64,000 nt of DNA from Didemnitutus sp041906465 (lineage in GTDB: Bacteria; Verrucomicrobiota; Verrucomicrobiia; Opitutales; Opitutaceae). The stretch lies in the NCBI GenBank assembly GCA_041906465.1, contig JAYRJE010000010.1, positions 124,001 through 188,000 on the forward strand. Direction: 5' to 3'. The notes beneath the pieces were generated by a model, which had not been told where the DNA came from, searched no databases, and worked only from the letters and a program-made list of their open reading frames with translations. Below, in pieces: positions 17,352-27,017 of this stretch. The translations under genes and the position numbers were made by a program. The stretch's first letter is position 1. Every line of letters begins with the position of its first letter.

Positions 17352-19355
17352 TCACGGTGGGCCGAGGTGTTTCGCGAGAAAGGCCTCGAGCTGGTTGAAG
17401 AATTTCTCGCCGCGCTCGTGAATCGGGAACCCGTGACCCGTCAGGTCGAAATACATCACCTCCGGCGGGCGGCCGAGTTTCTTGAGCAGACCGGCGAGCT
17501 GCTTGCTCTGGTCGACCGGCACGATCTCGTCCTCATTTCCGTGCACCAGCAGGAGCGGCAGGCGGATTTCTTCGGCGAAATTGCCCGGTGAGACTGCGGC
17601 CAGGCGCTGCATCACCGCCGGATCGTCGAGCTGGCCGATGCGTTTTTCCCAATAGGTGTAGGTGATCTGGTGTTCGCGGTCGTCGCGGCGCTTGATGAGC
17701 GCGGGCCAATCGGTAACCCCGGCCACGGACACGGCGCAGCGGTAGAGCTCGGGCGTTTTTCCCGCCGCAAAGAGCGCGCTATACCCACCGTAGCTGCCGC
17801 CCATGATCGCGACGCGCTGGGGGTCGGCGATACCCTGCTTGATCGCCCAGCGCACGGTGTCCGTGATGTCGTCCTGGATGGCGCCGCCGATCTCCGCCCG
17901 GCCTTTCCGGGCGAAGTCGATGCCGTAGCCGCTGGAGCCACGGTAGTTGACCTGCAGCACGGCGTAGCCTCGGTTGGCGAGGAATTGCACGAGCGGATCG
18001 AAACCCCAGGCGTCGCGCACCCACGGGCCGCCGTGCACCAGCATCACCGTCGGAAGATTTTTCTGTCCGCGCCCCGCCGGCAGCGTGCAGTAGCCGTGCA
18101 GCAACAGGCCGTCGCGCGCGCGTAGTTCGAACGGCAAGGTCGGCGCCATCTGCTCGGGCTTGATCCACGGCATGCGGCGGCCGATGGGCTTCAGCTTCTG
18201 CTCGGCCGCGAGGTCGATCAGCGTGTAGATGCCGGGCTCCCGGTCGGACCAGGAGAGAACAAGCATTCGGTTCTCATCCTGGCTGAAACTCACGATTTGA
18301 TTCACCAAGCCGGGAAACGCGCGGTCGATCTGCTCCTGCAGGCCAGCGAGGCCGGGATCGAACCAATATTGGCGCGGCACGTCGGTCACGTAACGCACGC
18401 CGAGCAGCTCGCGAGTTTTGCGGGAATAGACCGGAGCGGCGAGCGAGACGCCGGCATAGCTCGGCGCGAACTCCCGCGGCACGATGTCGTAGCGTTCGTG
18501 CTCGAAGATCGATTCGCCCGGTGCACCCCGGGCAAGGTCGAAAGGATAGATCGCCCAGAATCCCGCGGCGTTGGGCCGGCCCAGGTGCAACACGCGACCG
18601 GCCCCATCCATTCCGAGCAGCAACTGTTCCTCGCCTTCGGCGCCGGCCGCGCCGAGCGGACGCCAGGCGGATTTCTCGTCGTCGCGGCAAATGATCCGCG
18701 TCGTGCGGTTCTCCCATTTCACGCCGAACCGCAACTGCCCGTCCCCATCGGCAAGCCACTGGATGACGTGACCCGGATTCTTGAGCCGCTGGCGATACAG
18801 GCCGGTCTCCGCATCCATCTCGATCACATCGGGGTAGAGCCGCGGTTCCCCAAACCAGGTGTTGCGATCCAGGATGAGCACGCGCGCGGGATCGCGGCCG
18901 TCGGCATGGATCACATCCTCCGCGTAGAGCAGATCGCGCGCGCCTTTAAACGCGAGATAACGGAACAATCCCGTCAATCCGAGCCACCCGTCGGTGTTGC
19001 GCTTGATCGAACCCAGTCCCGCACCGCCTCCCGACACGATCGCCCGTTCGTTGCTGGCCCACACGAAGTCGACCAGGCTGCCGTAACCCGGATTGAAGTA
19101 GCGGGCACGATTCTTCTCGATGTCGAGGAACGCGACCTCCGCCCTGGCCTCGTGGCCGTAAACATAGGCGAGGAACTTTCCGTCGGGCGAGAGTTGCGCC
19201 GCTGAGACATCGGGCAATCGCGCGAAGTCGCGCGACGGTAATTTGGCGGGCAGCGCGGCCCTGCTGCCATCCGCCGCCGCGGAAATGCTCGCGCCCGCGA
19301 CCATCGCGAGCGCAGCCAGCCCGCACAGGGTGGCCCTCCCGAAGTGCCGATTCAT
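17352..19355 (-). CDS. S9-family prolyl-oligopeptidase-type peptidase, exported
   Basis: A 667-residue serine peptidase with an N-terminal signal peptide (MNRHFGRATLCGLAALAMVAG and then ASISAAAD), so it acts in the periplasm or outside. Residues about 40-390 form a beta-propeller-like region. The alpha/beta hydrolase domain carries the nucleophile Ser521 in GGSYGGYS, the acid in the NEDEIVP segment and His641 in TGHGFPIH. It resembles the acylaminoacyl- or dipeptidyl-peptidase branch. The frame is open upstream, but the signal peptide fixes the start at 19355. It is divergent from ridA. Confidence 0.92.
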   Translation of the reverse strand: MNRHFGRATLCGLAALAMVAGASISAAADGSRAALPAKLPSRDFARLPDVSAAQLSPDGKFLAYVYGHEARAEVAFLDIEKNRARYFNPGYGSLVDFVWASNERAIVSGGGAGLGSIKRNTDGWLGLTGLFRYLAFKGARDLLYAEDVIHADGRDPARVLILDRNTWFGEPRLYPDVIEMDAETGLYRQRLKNPGHVIQWLADGDGQLRFGVKWENRTTRIICRDDEKSAWRPLGAAGAEGEEQLLLGMDGAGRVLHLGRPNAAGFWAIYPFDLARGAPGESIFEHERYDIVPREFAPSYAGVSLAAPVYSRKTRELLGVRYVTDVPRQYWFDPGLAGLQEQIDRAFPGLVNQIVSFSQDENRMLVLSWSDREPGIYTLIDLAAEQKLKPIGRRMPWIKPEQMAPTLPFELRARDGLLLHGYCTLPAGRGQKNLPTVMLVHGGPWVRDAWGFDPLVQFLANRGYAVLQVNYRGSSGYGIDFARKGRAEIGGAIQDDITDTVRWAIKQGIADPQRVAIMGGSYGGYSALFAAGKTPELYRCAVSVAGVTDWPALIKRRDDREHQITYTYWEKRIGQLDDPAVMQRLAAVSPGNFAEEIRLPLLLVHGNEDEIVPVDQSKQLAGLLKKLGRPPEVMYFDLTGHGFPIHERGEKFFNQLEAFLAKHLGPP

Positions 19356-19467
19356 GGACCGATCGTGGCTCGGTCCGCCCCGGCACAGCAACCGCATTTT
19401 CCCCGCGGCGCAGACCTCGCGATGCGACTTGAACGCCACGCGTTCTGTGCGTCCAATCCCGCGCATC

Positions 19468-19845
19468 ATGAAAGTTATCTCCGCTCCCCAGGCTCCCGCC
19501 GCCATCGGTCCCTACTCCCACGCGATCCACGCCGGCCCCTTCGTGTTCTGCTCGGGCCAGACGCCGCTCAATCCCGCCACCGGCAAACTCGTCGAAGGTG
19601 ACATCGAGCCGCAGACGCATCAGGTTTTTGCCAACGTGAAAGCCGTCCTCGCCGCCGCCGGCCTCACGCTGCAGGACGTCGCCAAGTCGACCGTCTATCT
19701 GAAGGACATGGCCGACTTCCAGAAAATGAACGCGATCTACGAAGCCGCCTTCGCGCCGCACAAGCCCGCGCGCACCACGATTCAGGCGGCCAAGCTCCCG
19801 CTCGATTGCCGCGTGGAGATCGAGGTCATCGCCTACAAAGGGTGA
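19468..19845 (+). CDS. ridA: RidA-family enamine/imine deaminase
   Basis: A 125-residue RidA (YjgF/YER057c) protein that hydrolyses reactive 2-aminoacrylate-type enamines. All family marks are present: APAAIGPYSHAI, SGQTPLNPATG, the VYLKDMADFQKMN stretch and the signature PARTTIQAAKLPLDCRVEIE with the catalytic Arg. The ATG at 19468 is 112 bp from the divergent peptidase start. A REPIN begins 11 bp after the stop. Confidence 0.96.
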   Translation: MKVISAPQAPAAIGPYSHAIHAGPFVFCSGQTPLNPATGKLVEGDIEPQTHQVFANVKAVLAAAGLTLQDVAKSTVYLKDMADFQKMNAIYEAAFAPHKPARTTIQAAKLPLDCRVEIEVIAYKG

Positions 19846-19856
19846 GCACCGGTCAA

Positions 19857-19920
19857 GGTAGGGCGGCGACTCCGCTCGCCGCCGAAAATTTCCGGCGTGG
19901 AACGGAGTCCGTGCCCTGCC
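19857..19920. repeat. REPIN (inverted REP doublet), family 1
   Basis: The left stem-loop is identical to the doublet at 14108 (arms GGCGGCGA/TCGCCGCC, loop CTCCGC). The right one is GGCGTGGA/TCCGTGCC with the loop ACGGAG. The T changes on the two arms are compensatory only in part. The outer leads are GGTAGG and CCTGCC. It lies between ridA and the LpxR-like gene. Confidence 0.85.
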
Positions 19921-19937
19921 CTCCACCCGTCGCGCGC

Positions 19938-20984
19938 ATGCTCGCGCACTTGATGTTCAGCGTCGCGCTCGCTCTCGGCGCGGCCGTCGGGACGTGCGCG
20001 GCGACCGCCGTGGAAGACGCCAAGCTCTTCTGGGGCTCGTTCACCGTCGAACACGGTTCGTGGACGCTCGTCACCGAAAACGACAAATATTTCGCCGGCA
20101 CCGACCGCCACTACACCAACGGTTTCAAGGCCATCTGGCTCGGCGAGACGACGCTCCATCGCTCCAAACGCTTTCTGCAGCGCGTCGCCAGCGCGATTCC
20201 GACCCTGCGCGGCGTCGAGGCCCAGCAACGCTACAAGGTCGGTCTCGCGCTTGGGCAGGAAATTTTCACGCCCTCCGATACCAACACGCCCACGCTGCTG
20301 CCGCACGATCGTCCCTACGCGGGCTGGCTCTACGCCTCGATGATGGCGCAGGCGCAGGAACGCGACGGCTCGCTGTTGCGCGTCGTCGAGGTCGCAGTCG
20401 GCATCGTCGGCCCGTCCGCACTCGGCCAGGCGGCGCAGAACGGCTGGCACGACGTCATCAACGTCCCGCACGCGCAAGGTTGGGCCCACCAGCTCCACGA
20501 CGAGCCCGGCCTCATGCTGTCGTGGGAACGGCGCTACCGGCTCTATACGATCACCCTTCAACAGAACCGCATCTTCGACGTCATCGGCCGCGCGCGTCTG
20601 ACGCTCGGCAACGTCCACACGCACCTCGCGACCGGCTTCATGGCGCGCGCCGGCTGGAATCTCCCGCACGATTTCGGCACCGATCTCATCCGCCCCGCCG
20701 GCGGCGGCATGGCCAACACCGGTCGCACGCGCACGTTCGGCGCCTATACCTACCTCAGCACCGAAGGCCGCGCCGTGGTCCGCAACATCTTCCTCGACGG
20801 CAACACCTGGCGCTCGAGTCACGCGGTCGACAAGCGACCTTTTATCGGCGATTTCTCCGCCGGTTTCGTCCTCGCCTGGCCGCGCTTCCAGCTCACCTAC
20901 ACGCAGGACACCCGCACCAAGGAATTCCGCGGGCAGGCGCACCGCGACGTCTTCGGCTCCATCGCACTGACGACGTATTACTGA
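19938..20984 (+). CDS. LpxR-like outer-membrane lipid A deacylase family protein
   Basis: A 348-residue exported beta-barrel protein of the LpxR (DUF2219) family. It has a signal peptide (MLAHLMFSVALALGAAVG) and the family's N-terminal ENDKYFAGTDRHYTNG, followed by PHDRPYAGWLY. Alternating hydrophobic strands continue to a terminal aromatic (TTYY), as expected for outer-membrane insertion. LpxR of Salmonella removes the 3'-acyloxyacyl group from lipid A. I infer a related role, but many family members are untested. Confidence 0.87.
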   Translation: MLAHLMFSVALALGAAVGTCAATAVEDAKLFWGSFTVEHGSWTLVTENDKYFAGTDRHYTNGFKAIWLGETTLHRSKRFLQRVASAIPTLRGVEAQQRYKVGLALGQEIFTPSDTNTPTLLPHDRPYAGWLYASMMAQAQERDGSLLRVVEVAVGIVGPSALGQAAQNGWHDVINVPHAQGWAHQLHDEPGLMLSWERRYRLYTITLQQNRIFDVIGRARLTLGNVHTHLATGFMARAGWNLPHDFGTDLIRPAGGGMANTGRTRTFGAYTYLSTEGRAVVRNIFLDGNTWRSSHAVDKRPFIGDFSAGFVLAWPRFQLTYTQDTRTKEFRGQAHRDVFGSIALTTYY

Positions 20985-21023
20985 GGAACGCGTGGCGCGC
21001 GGCCCGGTGGGTTGATCCGTTCC

Positions 21024-21051
21024 GAACGTGTTGCAGTCAACCCGTTCCACC
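21024..21051. repeat. REP-like element, family 2 (single, diverged)
   Basis: Read on the minus strand it begins GGTGGAACGGGTTGACTGCA, which matches the arms of the doublet at 52719-52800 (GGTGGAGCGC followed by TTGAC) with several changes. A partial second half (GGTGGGTTGATCCGTTCC) lies just to the left. Confidence 0.5.
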
Positions 21052-21120
21052 TCCTATCGGCCCACGTCACGCAGCCGATTTTGGTTCGTCGCTGCCGCGT
21101 TTCCCGTCTTTCGTGGCGGC

Positions 21121-22032
21121 GTGGCGAATTCCCCCTATCGCATCGGTGTCGACGGCGGCGGCACCAAGACCGAGTTGCTGCTCGTGGACTCCACCGGCAC
21201 CATCGTCGCGCGGCATGTCGGCCCCGGCTGCAACCCCAGCCACCTCGGCGCCGACCGCGCACGCACCGTTCTTGTCACCGCCCTCGAGGCCCTCCTGGCC
21301 GAATCCAAAATCGAAAATCCAAAATCGAAAATCGAGAGCACCCGGCTCTACGTCGCCGGCAGTTCGGTGACCTGGCGTGAGATCGCCACGTTGATTCACG
21401 GCTACGGCGTGGTGACGCACGGCCCGGACTCGTTGCCCGTGCTCGAACTCGCCACGAGCGGCGGCCCCGGCCTCGTGCTGCACGCCGGCACCGGCTCGTT
21501 CGTCGCCGCGCGCGCACCGGATGGCTCGGTGCATTACGCCGGCGGACTCGGCTGGCGCTTCGGCGATCCCGGCAGCGGTTACGAACTCGGCCGCCGCGCC
21601 ATCGCCGCCGCACTGCTCGAACTCACCGGTTGGAGCGCCGCCAGCGGACTCGGCGAGGCGCTGCAAGCGCACACCGGCCTCACCGACGCCAGCAGCATCA
21701 AGGCGATGTTCTACGCCGAGTCCGACGCCAACGCCCGCGTCGCCGCGTTCGCCCCTCGTGTGATCGAGCTCGCGCAAAACGGCTGCCGCCCCGCGCAGGT
21801 CGCACTCGCCAGCTCCATCGGCGAACTCGTCGCGCAAGGCCGCCTCGTCACGGAAAAACTGTTTCCCGGCGCACGCGACATCACGTGTGGCATCAGTGGC
21901 AGCGTGCTCAACAACGCCGCCGCCAAATATGCGCTGACCGCCTTCGCCGAATCGAATGCCTGGCCGGTCAAAATGCACTTCATCACCGAGCCGCCGAGCG
22001 AAGGCGTCCGCCGTCTGTTGTTGCGCGACTGA
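21121..22032 (+). CDS. BadF/NAGK-family ATPase (N-acetylglucosamine-kinase-like)
   Basis: A 303-residue ASKHA-fold kinase. The phosphate-1 motif YRIGVDGGGTKTELLLVD opens the protein, LHAGTGSFVAAR is the phosphate-2-like loop, and GGLGWRFGDPGSGYELGRRA is the hallmark of N-acetylglucosamine kinase relatives. It should phosphorylate an amino sugar or related compound. I chose the GTG at 21121 because it comes just before the first beta strand; an earlier ATG at 21028 would add residues encoded partly by a REP. Residues about 61-73 come from an in-frame AT-rich repeat (see 21305-21335). Confidence 0.85.
   Translation: MANSPYRIGVDGGGTKTELLLVDSTGTIVARHVGPGCNPSHLGADRARTVLVTALEALLAESKIENPKSKIESTRLYVAGSSVTWREIATLIHGYGVVTHGPDSLPVLELATSGGPGLVLHAGTGSFVAARAPDGSVHYAGGLGWRFGDPGSGYELGRRAIAAALLELTGWSAASGLGEALQAHTGLTDASSIKAMFYAESDANARVAAFAPRVIELAQNGCRPAQVALASSIGELVAQGRLVTEKLFPGARDITCGISGSVLNNAAAKYALTAFAESNAWPVKMHFITEPPSEGVRRLLLRD
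21305..21335. repeat. AT-rich tandem repeat inside the kinase gene
   Basis: Two tandem copies of CCAAAATCGAAAATC are in frame within the BadF-type kinase gene and encode SKIENPKSKIES. They fall between a helix (TVLVTALEALLAE) and the next strand (RLYVAG), a loop that can tolerate insertion. A related array lies at 14227-14261. Confidence 0.75.
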
Positions 22033-22496
22033 TCCGAGCGTCCCGGAAAACGACGGTGGACACGGACGAATCCCCCACAAAACACACGGAAGCCACCGAG
22101 GGTCTTCCGTGTATTCTGTGATCGTCGAGAGTCGGTCCGAATCGTTTGTCGGGAGCTCCACGCCCGACCGCTCCGCTCGCATGTCCGTTGCCGCCAAGGC
22201 GTGGTTTGGCTCGTCACGATCGAACGTGATCCTCGAATCGCGACGCACTCCGCCGGCCGCCCCGTCTAGGCATTCGGCGTCGTCTAGTCCCGGTGCCGTG
22301 TGTTCAGGTCCCGAGGGCTCGCAAAACACCTGCTCCTAGCGGCGCTGCCGGTCGAGGCATTCGCCGCAGGAAAATTCAAACCGCATGTCCGTTTGGACAC
22401 TTGCCGCGTTTTCCGCGCACGCACACCTTGCCGGGCGAGCGACCGGGCCATCGCTGGCGCGCAACCGCGCCCAACAATCAGACCCCATATCCAGCC
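22033..22496. other. Intergenic region with a hairpin repeat
   Basis: A 464-bp gap between the kinase and the giant secreted protein. It contains a hairpin at 22084-22112 with perfect 9-bp arms (ACACGGAAG/CTTCCGTGT), flanked by ACACGGA-like repeats (GGACACGGACGAA to the left, GTATTCTGTG to the right). Frames here lack protein character. The promoter of the secreted protein should lie in the second half, but I cannot place a box with confidence. Confidence 0.5.
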
Positions 22497-25400
22497 ATGC
22501 GATGGCGCCGCCTTTTTTCGGTCTTTCTCCTGCTGGCCGCAGCGCACGTAACGGCCCAAACCAACGGCACGAAGACGGAAGTGCTAAACGAGCTGGCGCT
22601 GCTCGAGGATCGTGCCCGGACGAAAATCTGGCTCGATTGCGACCACACCGCGCTCGCTTTCGAGGGATTGGCTGACCTCGGAGACACTCACTACGAAGCG
22701 GCGATGCTGTTGCTGTCGGGCTCACGTCTGGTCAAGGACGCCGTGGAACTGGTCAAGGTGAGCGAGCTTCTCAATAAGGAGGAGGGGATTCTGCGGGATC
22801 CCAACGTCACTCGCTCGCTGTTGCGCGTGCTCACCGAAACCGTAAACCTGCCGGAGCAAATCAGCTCCTTCGCTCAGCGCGCGGAAATGGTCGGTGCCGA
22901 CGTGCGAGCGTGGACGATGCGGCAGCAAACCGCCGCCGCCCAGGACATCGGCGCCACTCAGCTAATCGCCGATATGACCGCGGAGCACAAGGTCCGGCGC
23001 AACGGCGTCCCGGTGCGCTCCTACCAGCAGATCGCATTCGACCACGTCTATTTCGGCGCCCCCAACGGCCCGAACTTCCTGGCCGTGCGCAACCTCACGT
23101 CCGAAGCCGGACGGCGTGGCGACACGCCCTACGCGACCATCCATCACGCGCGCCAGGACATCGTCCGCATTTTGGCCGAGGCGCGTGCCGCCGTGGAAAA
23201 CGGCTCGCTCTCCGCCAGCCAACTCGGAGCCCTGCGCGATTTTTTGAAAGCCCGCCGCCTCGATCTCGGCCGCGGCATGGTTGGACCGCATCGCGCCAGC
23301 TACGTGGCAAAACTCCGTTCCGCTGACGGCCATGTCGACGTCCCCACCCTGGTCGATCTCGGCGCGATCGCCGGGCCGTTCGAACGCTACCGCATCACGA
23401 CCAATCAGTTTGCCCAGGGCATCTCCCAGCTGACGCGCGTGACCGCCCTCACCATCGCGAACGACACCGTGCAGGACCTCCTCTCCGCTGCCACAGCGAC
23501 ATTCGAAGAACACGTGAAGCTGCACTACACGGTTGAAGAAGTCATCGGTGGCGCCCGCTATTCCTACCCCATTGCCATCAACTCAGCCAGTGTCCTGCTC
23601 GAGAAGGTGTTCGATCAGCAAAGCTACTCGGGCGTGGACCTCAAAACCCTGCAGATCGACGCCACCACGCAGGTCGCGGACATCCGATCCCGACTGGCGA
23701 GCTATCCTTCCGAAATGTTCTGGGCGTTGCCGCGCGAGACAGCCGCCACGCTTGTCTTGGTAAAGGATGCCGCGGAATTCGTGCGCGCCGTCACCAGCGC
23801 CGTCGTCGTCCCCGCCACGATCGATCGCACGGCTTTCGTCGAGTTGCAGGCCATCGGGCCCAGCGCGGCGGTCGAGGTGAATCGAGCAACCGGCTCCTCG
23901 TCGGCCAATCCGCCGACCAGCTTGTCGGGCGCCGCGAACTCCACCGCCGAGTTGGTGGCTCCCCCCGACACAAGCGCGGCGCGTTTTGTTCGCTGGGTGA
24001 TCGACGGCACCGCGGTCACCGCCCGCCGGATCAACGTCACGTTCGGCGACAACAAAGTCGCGACTCTCGTGCGCGAGGCGCCTCCGCCGACGAACGGCAG
24101 CGGAGTGCCGAACGCCGCCGGCTGGCGCATCGTCGGACCTGACCAAATGATCGCTGGCCAGACCGGCAGCTATCAAGTCGTCGCCACCGCCACGACTGGT
24201 GAAACTTTGGTCGCCCCGGTGGCCCGCTGGGACACCACCAACACCTCCCTCGCTGCCATTGACCCGGCCGGCACGCTCCGCCCGGCGGCATTACTCAATG
24301 AGGCAACAACCTTGAAGGTCCTCGCGTGGCTGCCCGGCGCAGCGATGGCTGACCGGCTGGAAAAGACGGTGCAGCTCCACCCCGACACGCCCGCCTTCAA
24401 GGTGGAAATCGTGAACTCCGGTCCGGCCGGATTCAGTTTCACGCCCGAGCCCACGCTCGTGAACGGCGAGTTGCTGTTCCCCTCCGGCGTCATCGTTGAG
24501 GTGCTTGCCACAGTCACCACCGGCTACACGCTGCGCGATTGGGGCGATCCCGCGCTCACCGACAACCCTCTGCGCTTCGTCATCACCGAGAATCGCCGGC
24601 TCGTGCCCAACATCGTCCCCATCGGCGCCGTCAGCGGCGCTCGGCGACTCACCGTCGATAAGCCCGCCGGCTTGGGCCGCGTCACGATCACCGCCCCGCG
24701 CTTTACGGCCGTCATGGAGAAAAGCGACACACGCTTTTCGAGCGATCAACTCGACCATGGCGAGCAGGTCTGGGTGCGCTGCGACGCCGACTCCACGGAG
24801 GAATTTCTCGGTTGGATCGGGTCGTCGCAAGGTGCCGAGGCTCGCTTCTCGATGGTCGACCACGTGTCGGTCGCCGCCCGTTTCCGCAGTCGTCTCGCGG
24901 TGCCGGAGGGCGCGTTAGCCCGGTCCGCCCAGATCACCGCGCGGAAAGAACTCCCCAGCGACGCCTATTTCTGGAGCGCAGACAACGACACGACCAAAGT
25001 CATCGACAACGGCGAGGAGATCGTCGCGCGCTACACGCACGGACGGCCGGGGCGGCCCGACAGCTTCATGGACGCTTACCTCAAGTTTCCCGCCTACCAG
25101 CTCCTGAACTTCCCGCGACCTCTCACCCAAGCCACGCTGCAACTCAACCCCACCGCCAGTTCCGCCACCCACGGGCAGATCCAGCCCATGTTGCCGGACC
25201 GGAATCTCACCCTCCTCAACGACAGCACCTACATCTGGCGCAACGTGCCGGACGCGATTGATTACGGTGCCGGCATCTCCGACGTCTATCGCGGCTCCGC
25301 GTTCAACCTCGATCTGACCGCGGCATTCAACCACTGGCTCGATGGGACTTGGGAAAACCGCGGCTTGATCCTCCGCGCGCGGCGCTCCGGTTACCAAGTC

Positions 25401-26957
25401 GCGTTCCATTCCGCCAACGCCGCCTCCCCCGACGTCCGCCCCGTGCTGACGGTCGGCTGGAACGAAACACCCGCCTCGCCGGCCGCACCGATCGTGCGCT
25501 CTCGCTCGCCCAACGCACCGACTGCAGCACCCGGCGCGACCCTGACCCTGCAAGTCGACGCCGCCTCCGACACGCCCGTCACCTGTGTCTGGCGTCGCGA
25601 TGGCGTCGTGATCGCGGACGCCACCGGACCGTCCCTCACCGTGACCGTCGGCGAAAGCGCCATTTATTCTGTCGCCCTCACCAACGCCACCGGAACTGTC
25701 ACGGAGCAGTTCACCGTCTCGCCAGAGGACGCCATCCCGCCCGCTCTCTCCGTCGAAGGCAGCACCTTTGTGGCGGACAACGAAGGCCGCGTGCGCCTCT
25801 CCGGCACCGCGAGCGACGATCGCTCGGCACCCCGCGTCTTCTTGGAATCGCCCACCGCACGCATCGACACTGTCACGGGGACCACCACCTGGGTCGCCGA
25901 AGCCGTCGTGCCGCCCGGCATCCACTTCGCCGCTGTCAACGCCGCTGACGACGCCAACAACACCAGCCGTGCGCTCGTTCGCCTCGTCAATCCCGCGGCC
26001 GATATCCAGCCCCCCGTCGTCGTCGCGGAGGCCACCCGCACGGCTGACCGCCGCCTGCTGCTGTCATGGCGCGTCGCCGACGAAACCGGATTGAGGCAAC
26101 TCGCGGTGCACGCTGCCGGCGCGACCATCGCCACCGCACGATTGCCCCGCAGCGAAGGCGGCCTCGAACTCCCCGTCCAACCTGGCGCTCCTGTCGTCGA
26201 GGTGGTCGCAGAGGACTTCGCCGGACTTACCACGACCCTCGCTGTTCCGATCCCCGCCGAAGAGATCGGCCCGACCACACCCGCGTTCGTTCTCCAGCCC
26301 CAACCGCAAAGCGTCGCCGCCGGGCACACGGCCACCTTCACCGTTTCCGTCGCGGGATCGCCCGCGCCCACCGTCGTGTGGCAGCAAAGCATGGACCAAG
26401 GCGCGAGCTGGAACTCCCTGGCCGACGACGCCACGTTCTCCGGCACCCGCACGACGACCCTCGCGGTGCGCGCCTCAATTGGATTGCACGGCACGCGGTT
26501 TCGCGCGCTGGCCTCCAACGATGTCGAGAGCGATGTCGCCTCCGCGAGCGCGCCCCTCGAGATCGTCTCCGCTTTCGTCGCGTGGCAGCGCGACCGCTTT
26601 TCGGATCTCGAACTCGCCGATCCCGCCTGGAGCGGCCCCGCCGCCGATCCCGACGCCGACGGGCTGAACAACACGCTCGAATACGCGTTCGCCACCGATC
26701 CTCACACGGTCGATCCCGGCGCCGCCATCGGCACCGTCGCCCGCGCAAATGACACCTGGGTGTTCGTCTACACGCGCCCCGCCGATCGCCCCGAAGTCAC
26801 CTACTCGGTCGAGACCTCTTCGGACCTCGAACACTGGACTGCCACCAGTCTCACCGAACGAATCGCCCTCGAGGGCACGCAGGAAACATGGCGCGTCACC
26901 GTTCCCGCGACCGACACTCCGTTCCTCGCCTTCCGCATCAAGGTGGTCGTGCCCTGA
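22497..26957 (+). CDS. Giant secreted multidomain protein
   Basis: A 1,486-residue protein with a signal peptide (MRWRRLFSVFLLLAAAHVTAQ). Residues about 25-500 are a helical region that I do not recognise. Near 660-700 a GYTLRDWGD segment resembles bacterial InlB-type repeats. Residues about 815-990 form a DNRLRE/CBM96-like domain, with the DAYLKFPAY and LILRARRSG features. Ig-like domains lie at about 995-1080 and 1260-1360 (the second with PQPQSVAAGHTATFTV). The C-terminus has DPDADGLNNTLEYAFATDP, a module common at the ends of verrucomicrobial secreted proteins. It is likely a cell-surface or polysaccharide-binding protein. No catalytic motif seen. Confidence 0.88.
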   Translation: MRWRRLFSVFLLLAAAHVTAQTNGTKTEVLNELALLEDRARTKIWLDCDHTALAFEGLADLGDTHYEAAMLLLSGSRLVKDAVELVKVSELLNKEEGILRDPNVTRSLLRVLTETVNLPEQISSFAQRAEMVGADVRAWTMRQQTAAAQDIGATQLIADMTAEHKVRRNGVPVRSYQQIAFDHVYFGAPNGPNFLAVRNLTSEAGRRGDTPYATIHHARQDIVRILAEARAAVENGSLSASQLGALRDFLKARRLDLGRGMVGPHRASYVAKLRSADGHVDVPTLVDLGAIAGPFERYRITTNQFAQGISQLTRVTALTIANDTVQDLLSAATATFEEHVKLHYTVEEVIGGARYSYPIAINSASVLLEKVFDQQSYSGVDLKTLQIDATTQVADIRSRLASYPSEMFWALPRETAATLVLVKDAAEFVRAVTSAVVVPATIDRTAFVELQAIGPSAAVEVNRATGSSSANPPTSLSGAANSTAELVAPPDTSAARFVRWVIDGTAVTARRINVTFGDNKVATLVREAPPPTNGSGVPNAAGWRIVGPDQMIAGQTGSYQVVATATTGETLVAPVARWDTTNTSLAAIDPAGTLRPAALLNEATTLKVLAWLPGAAMADRLEKTVQLHPDTPAFKVEIVNSGPAGFSFTPEPTLVNGELLFPSGVIVEVLATVTTGYTLRDWGDPALTDNPLRFVITENRRLVPNIVPIGAVSGARRLTVDKPAGLGRVTITAPRFTAVMEKSDTRFSSDQLDHGEQVWVRCDADSTEEFLGWIGSSQGAEARFSMVDHVSVAARFRSRLAVPEGALARSAQITARKELPSDAYFWSADNDTTKVIDNGEEIVARYTHGRPGRPDSFMDAYLKFPAYQLLNFPRPLTQATLQLNPTASSATHGQIQPMLPDRNLTLLNDSTYIWRNVPDAIDYGAGISDVYRGSAFNLDLTAAFNHWLDGTWENRGLILRARRSGYQVAFHSANAASPDVRPVLTVGWNETPASPAAPIVRSRSPNAPTAAPGATLTLQVDAASDTPVTCVWRRDGVVIADATGPSLTVTVGESAIYSVALTNATGTVTEQFTVSPEDAIPPALSVEGSTFVADNEGRVRLSGTASDDRSAPRVFLESPTARIDTVTGTTTWVAEAVVPPGIHFAAVNAADDANNTSRALVRLVNPAADIQPPVVVAEATRTADRRLLLSWRVADETGLRQLAVHAAGATIATARLPRSEGGLELPVQPGAPVVEVVAEDFAGLTTTLAVPIPAEEIGPTTPAFVLQPQPQSVAAGHTATFTVSVAGSPAPTVVWQQSMDQGASWNSLADDATFSGTRTTTLAVRASIGLHGTRFRALASNDVESDVASASAPLEIVSAFVAWQRDRFSDLELADPAWSGPAADPDADGLNNTLEYAFATDPHTVDPGAAIGTVARANDTWVFVYTRPADRPEVTYSVETSSDLEHWTATSLTERIALEGTQETWRVTVPATDTPFLAFRIKVVVP

Positions 26958-27017
26958 GGGCAGGCGCGCGGCTTGCGGGTTGATTATCCACCGCCGCCCG
27001 CTTGTTGTCGGAGCGCC

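Noticed and set aside
22293..22496. Upstream in-frame extension of the giant secreted protein
   Set aside because: The 68 extra residues are Arg/Pro-rich, and the clean signal peptide starts at 22497.
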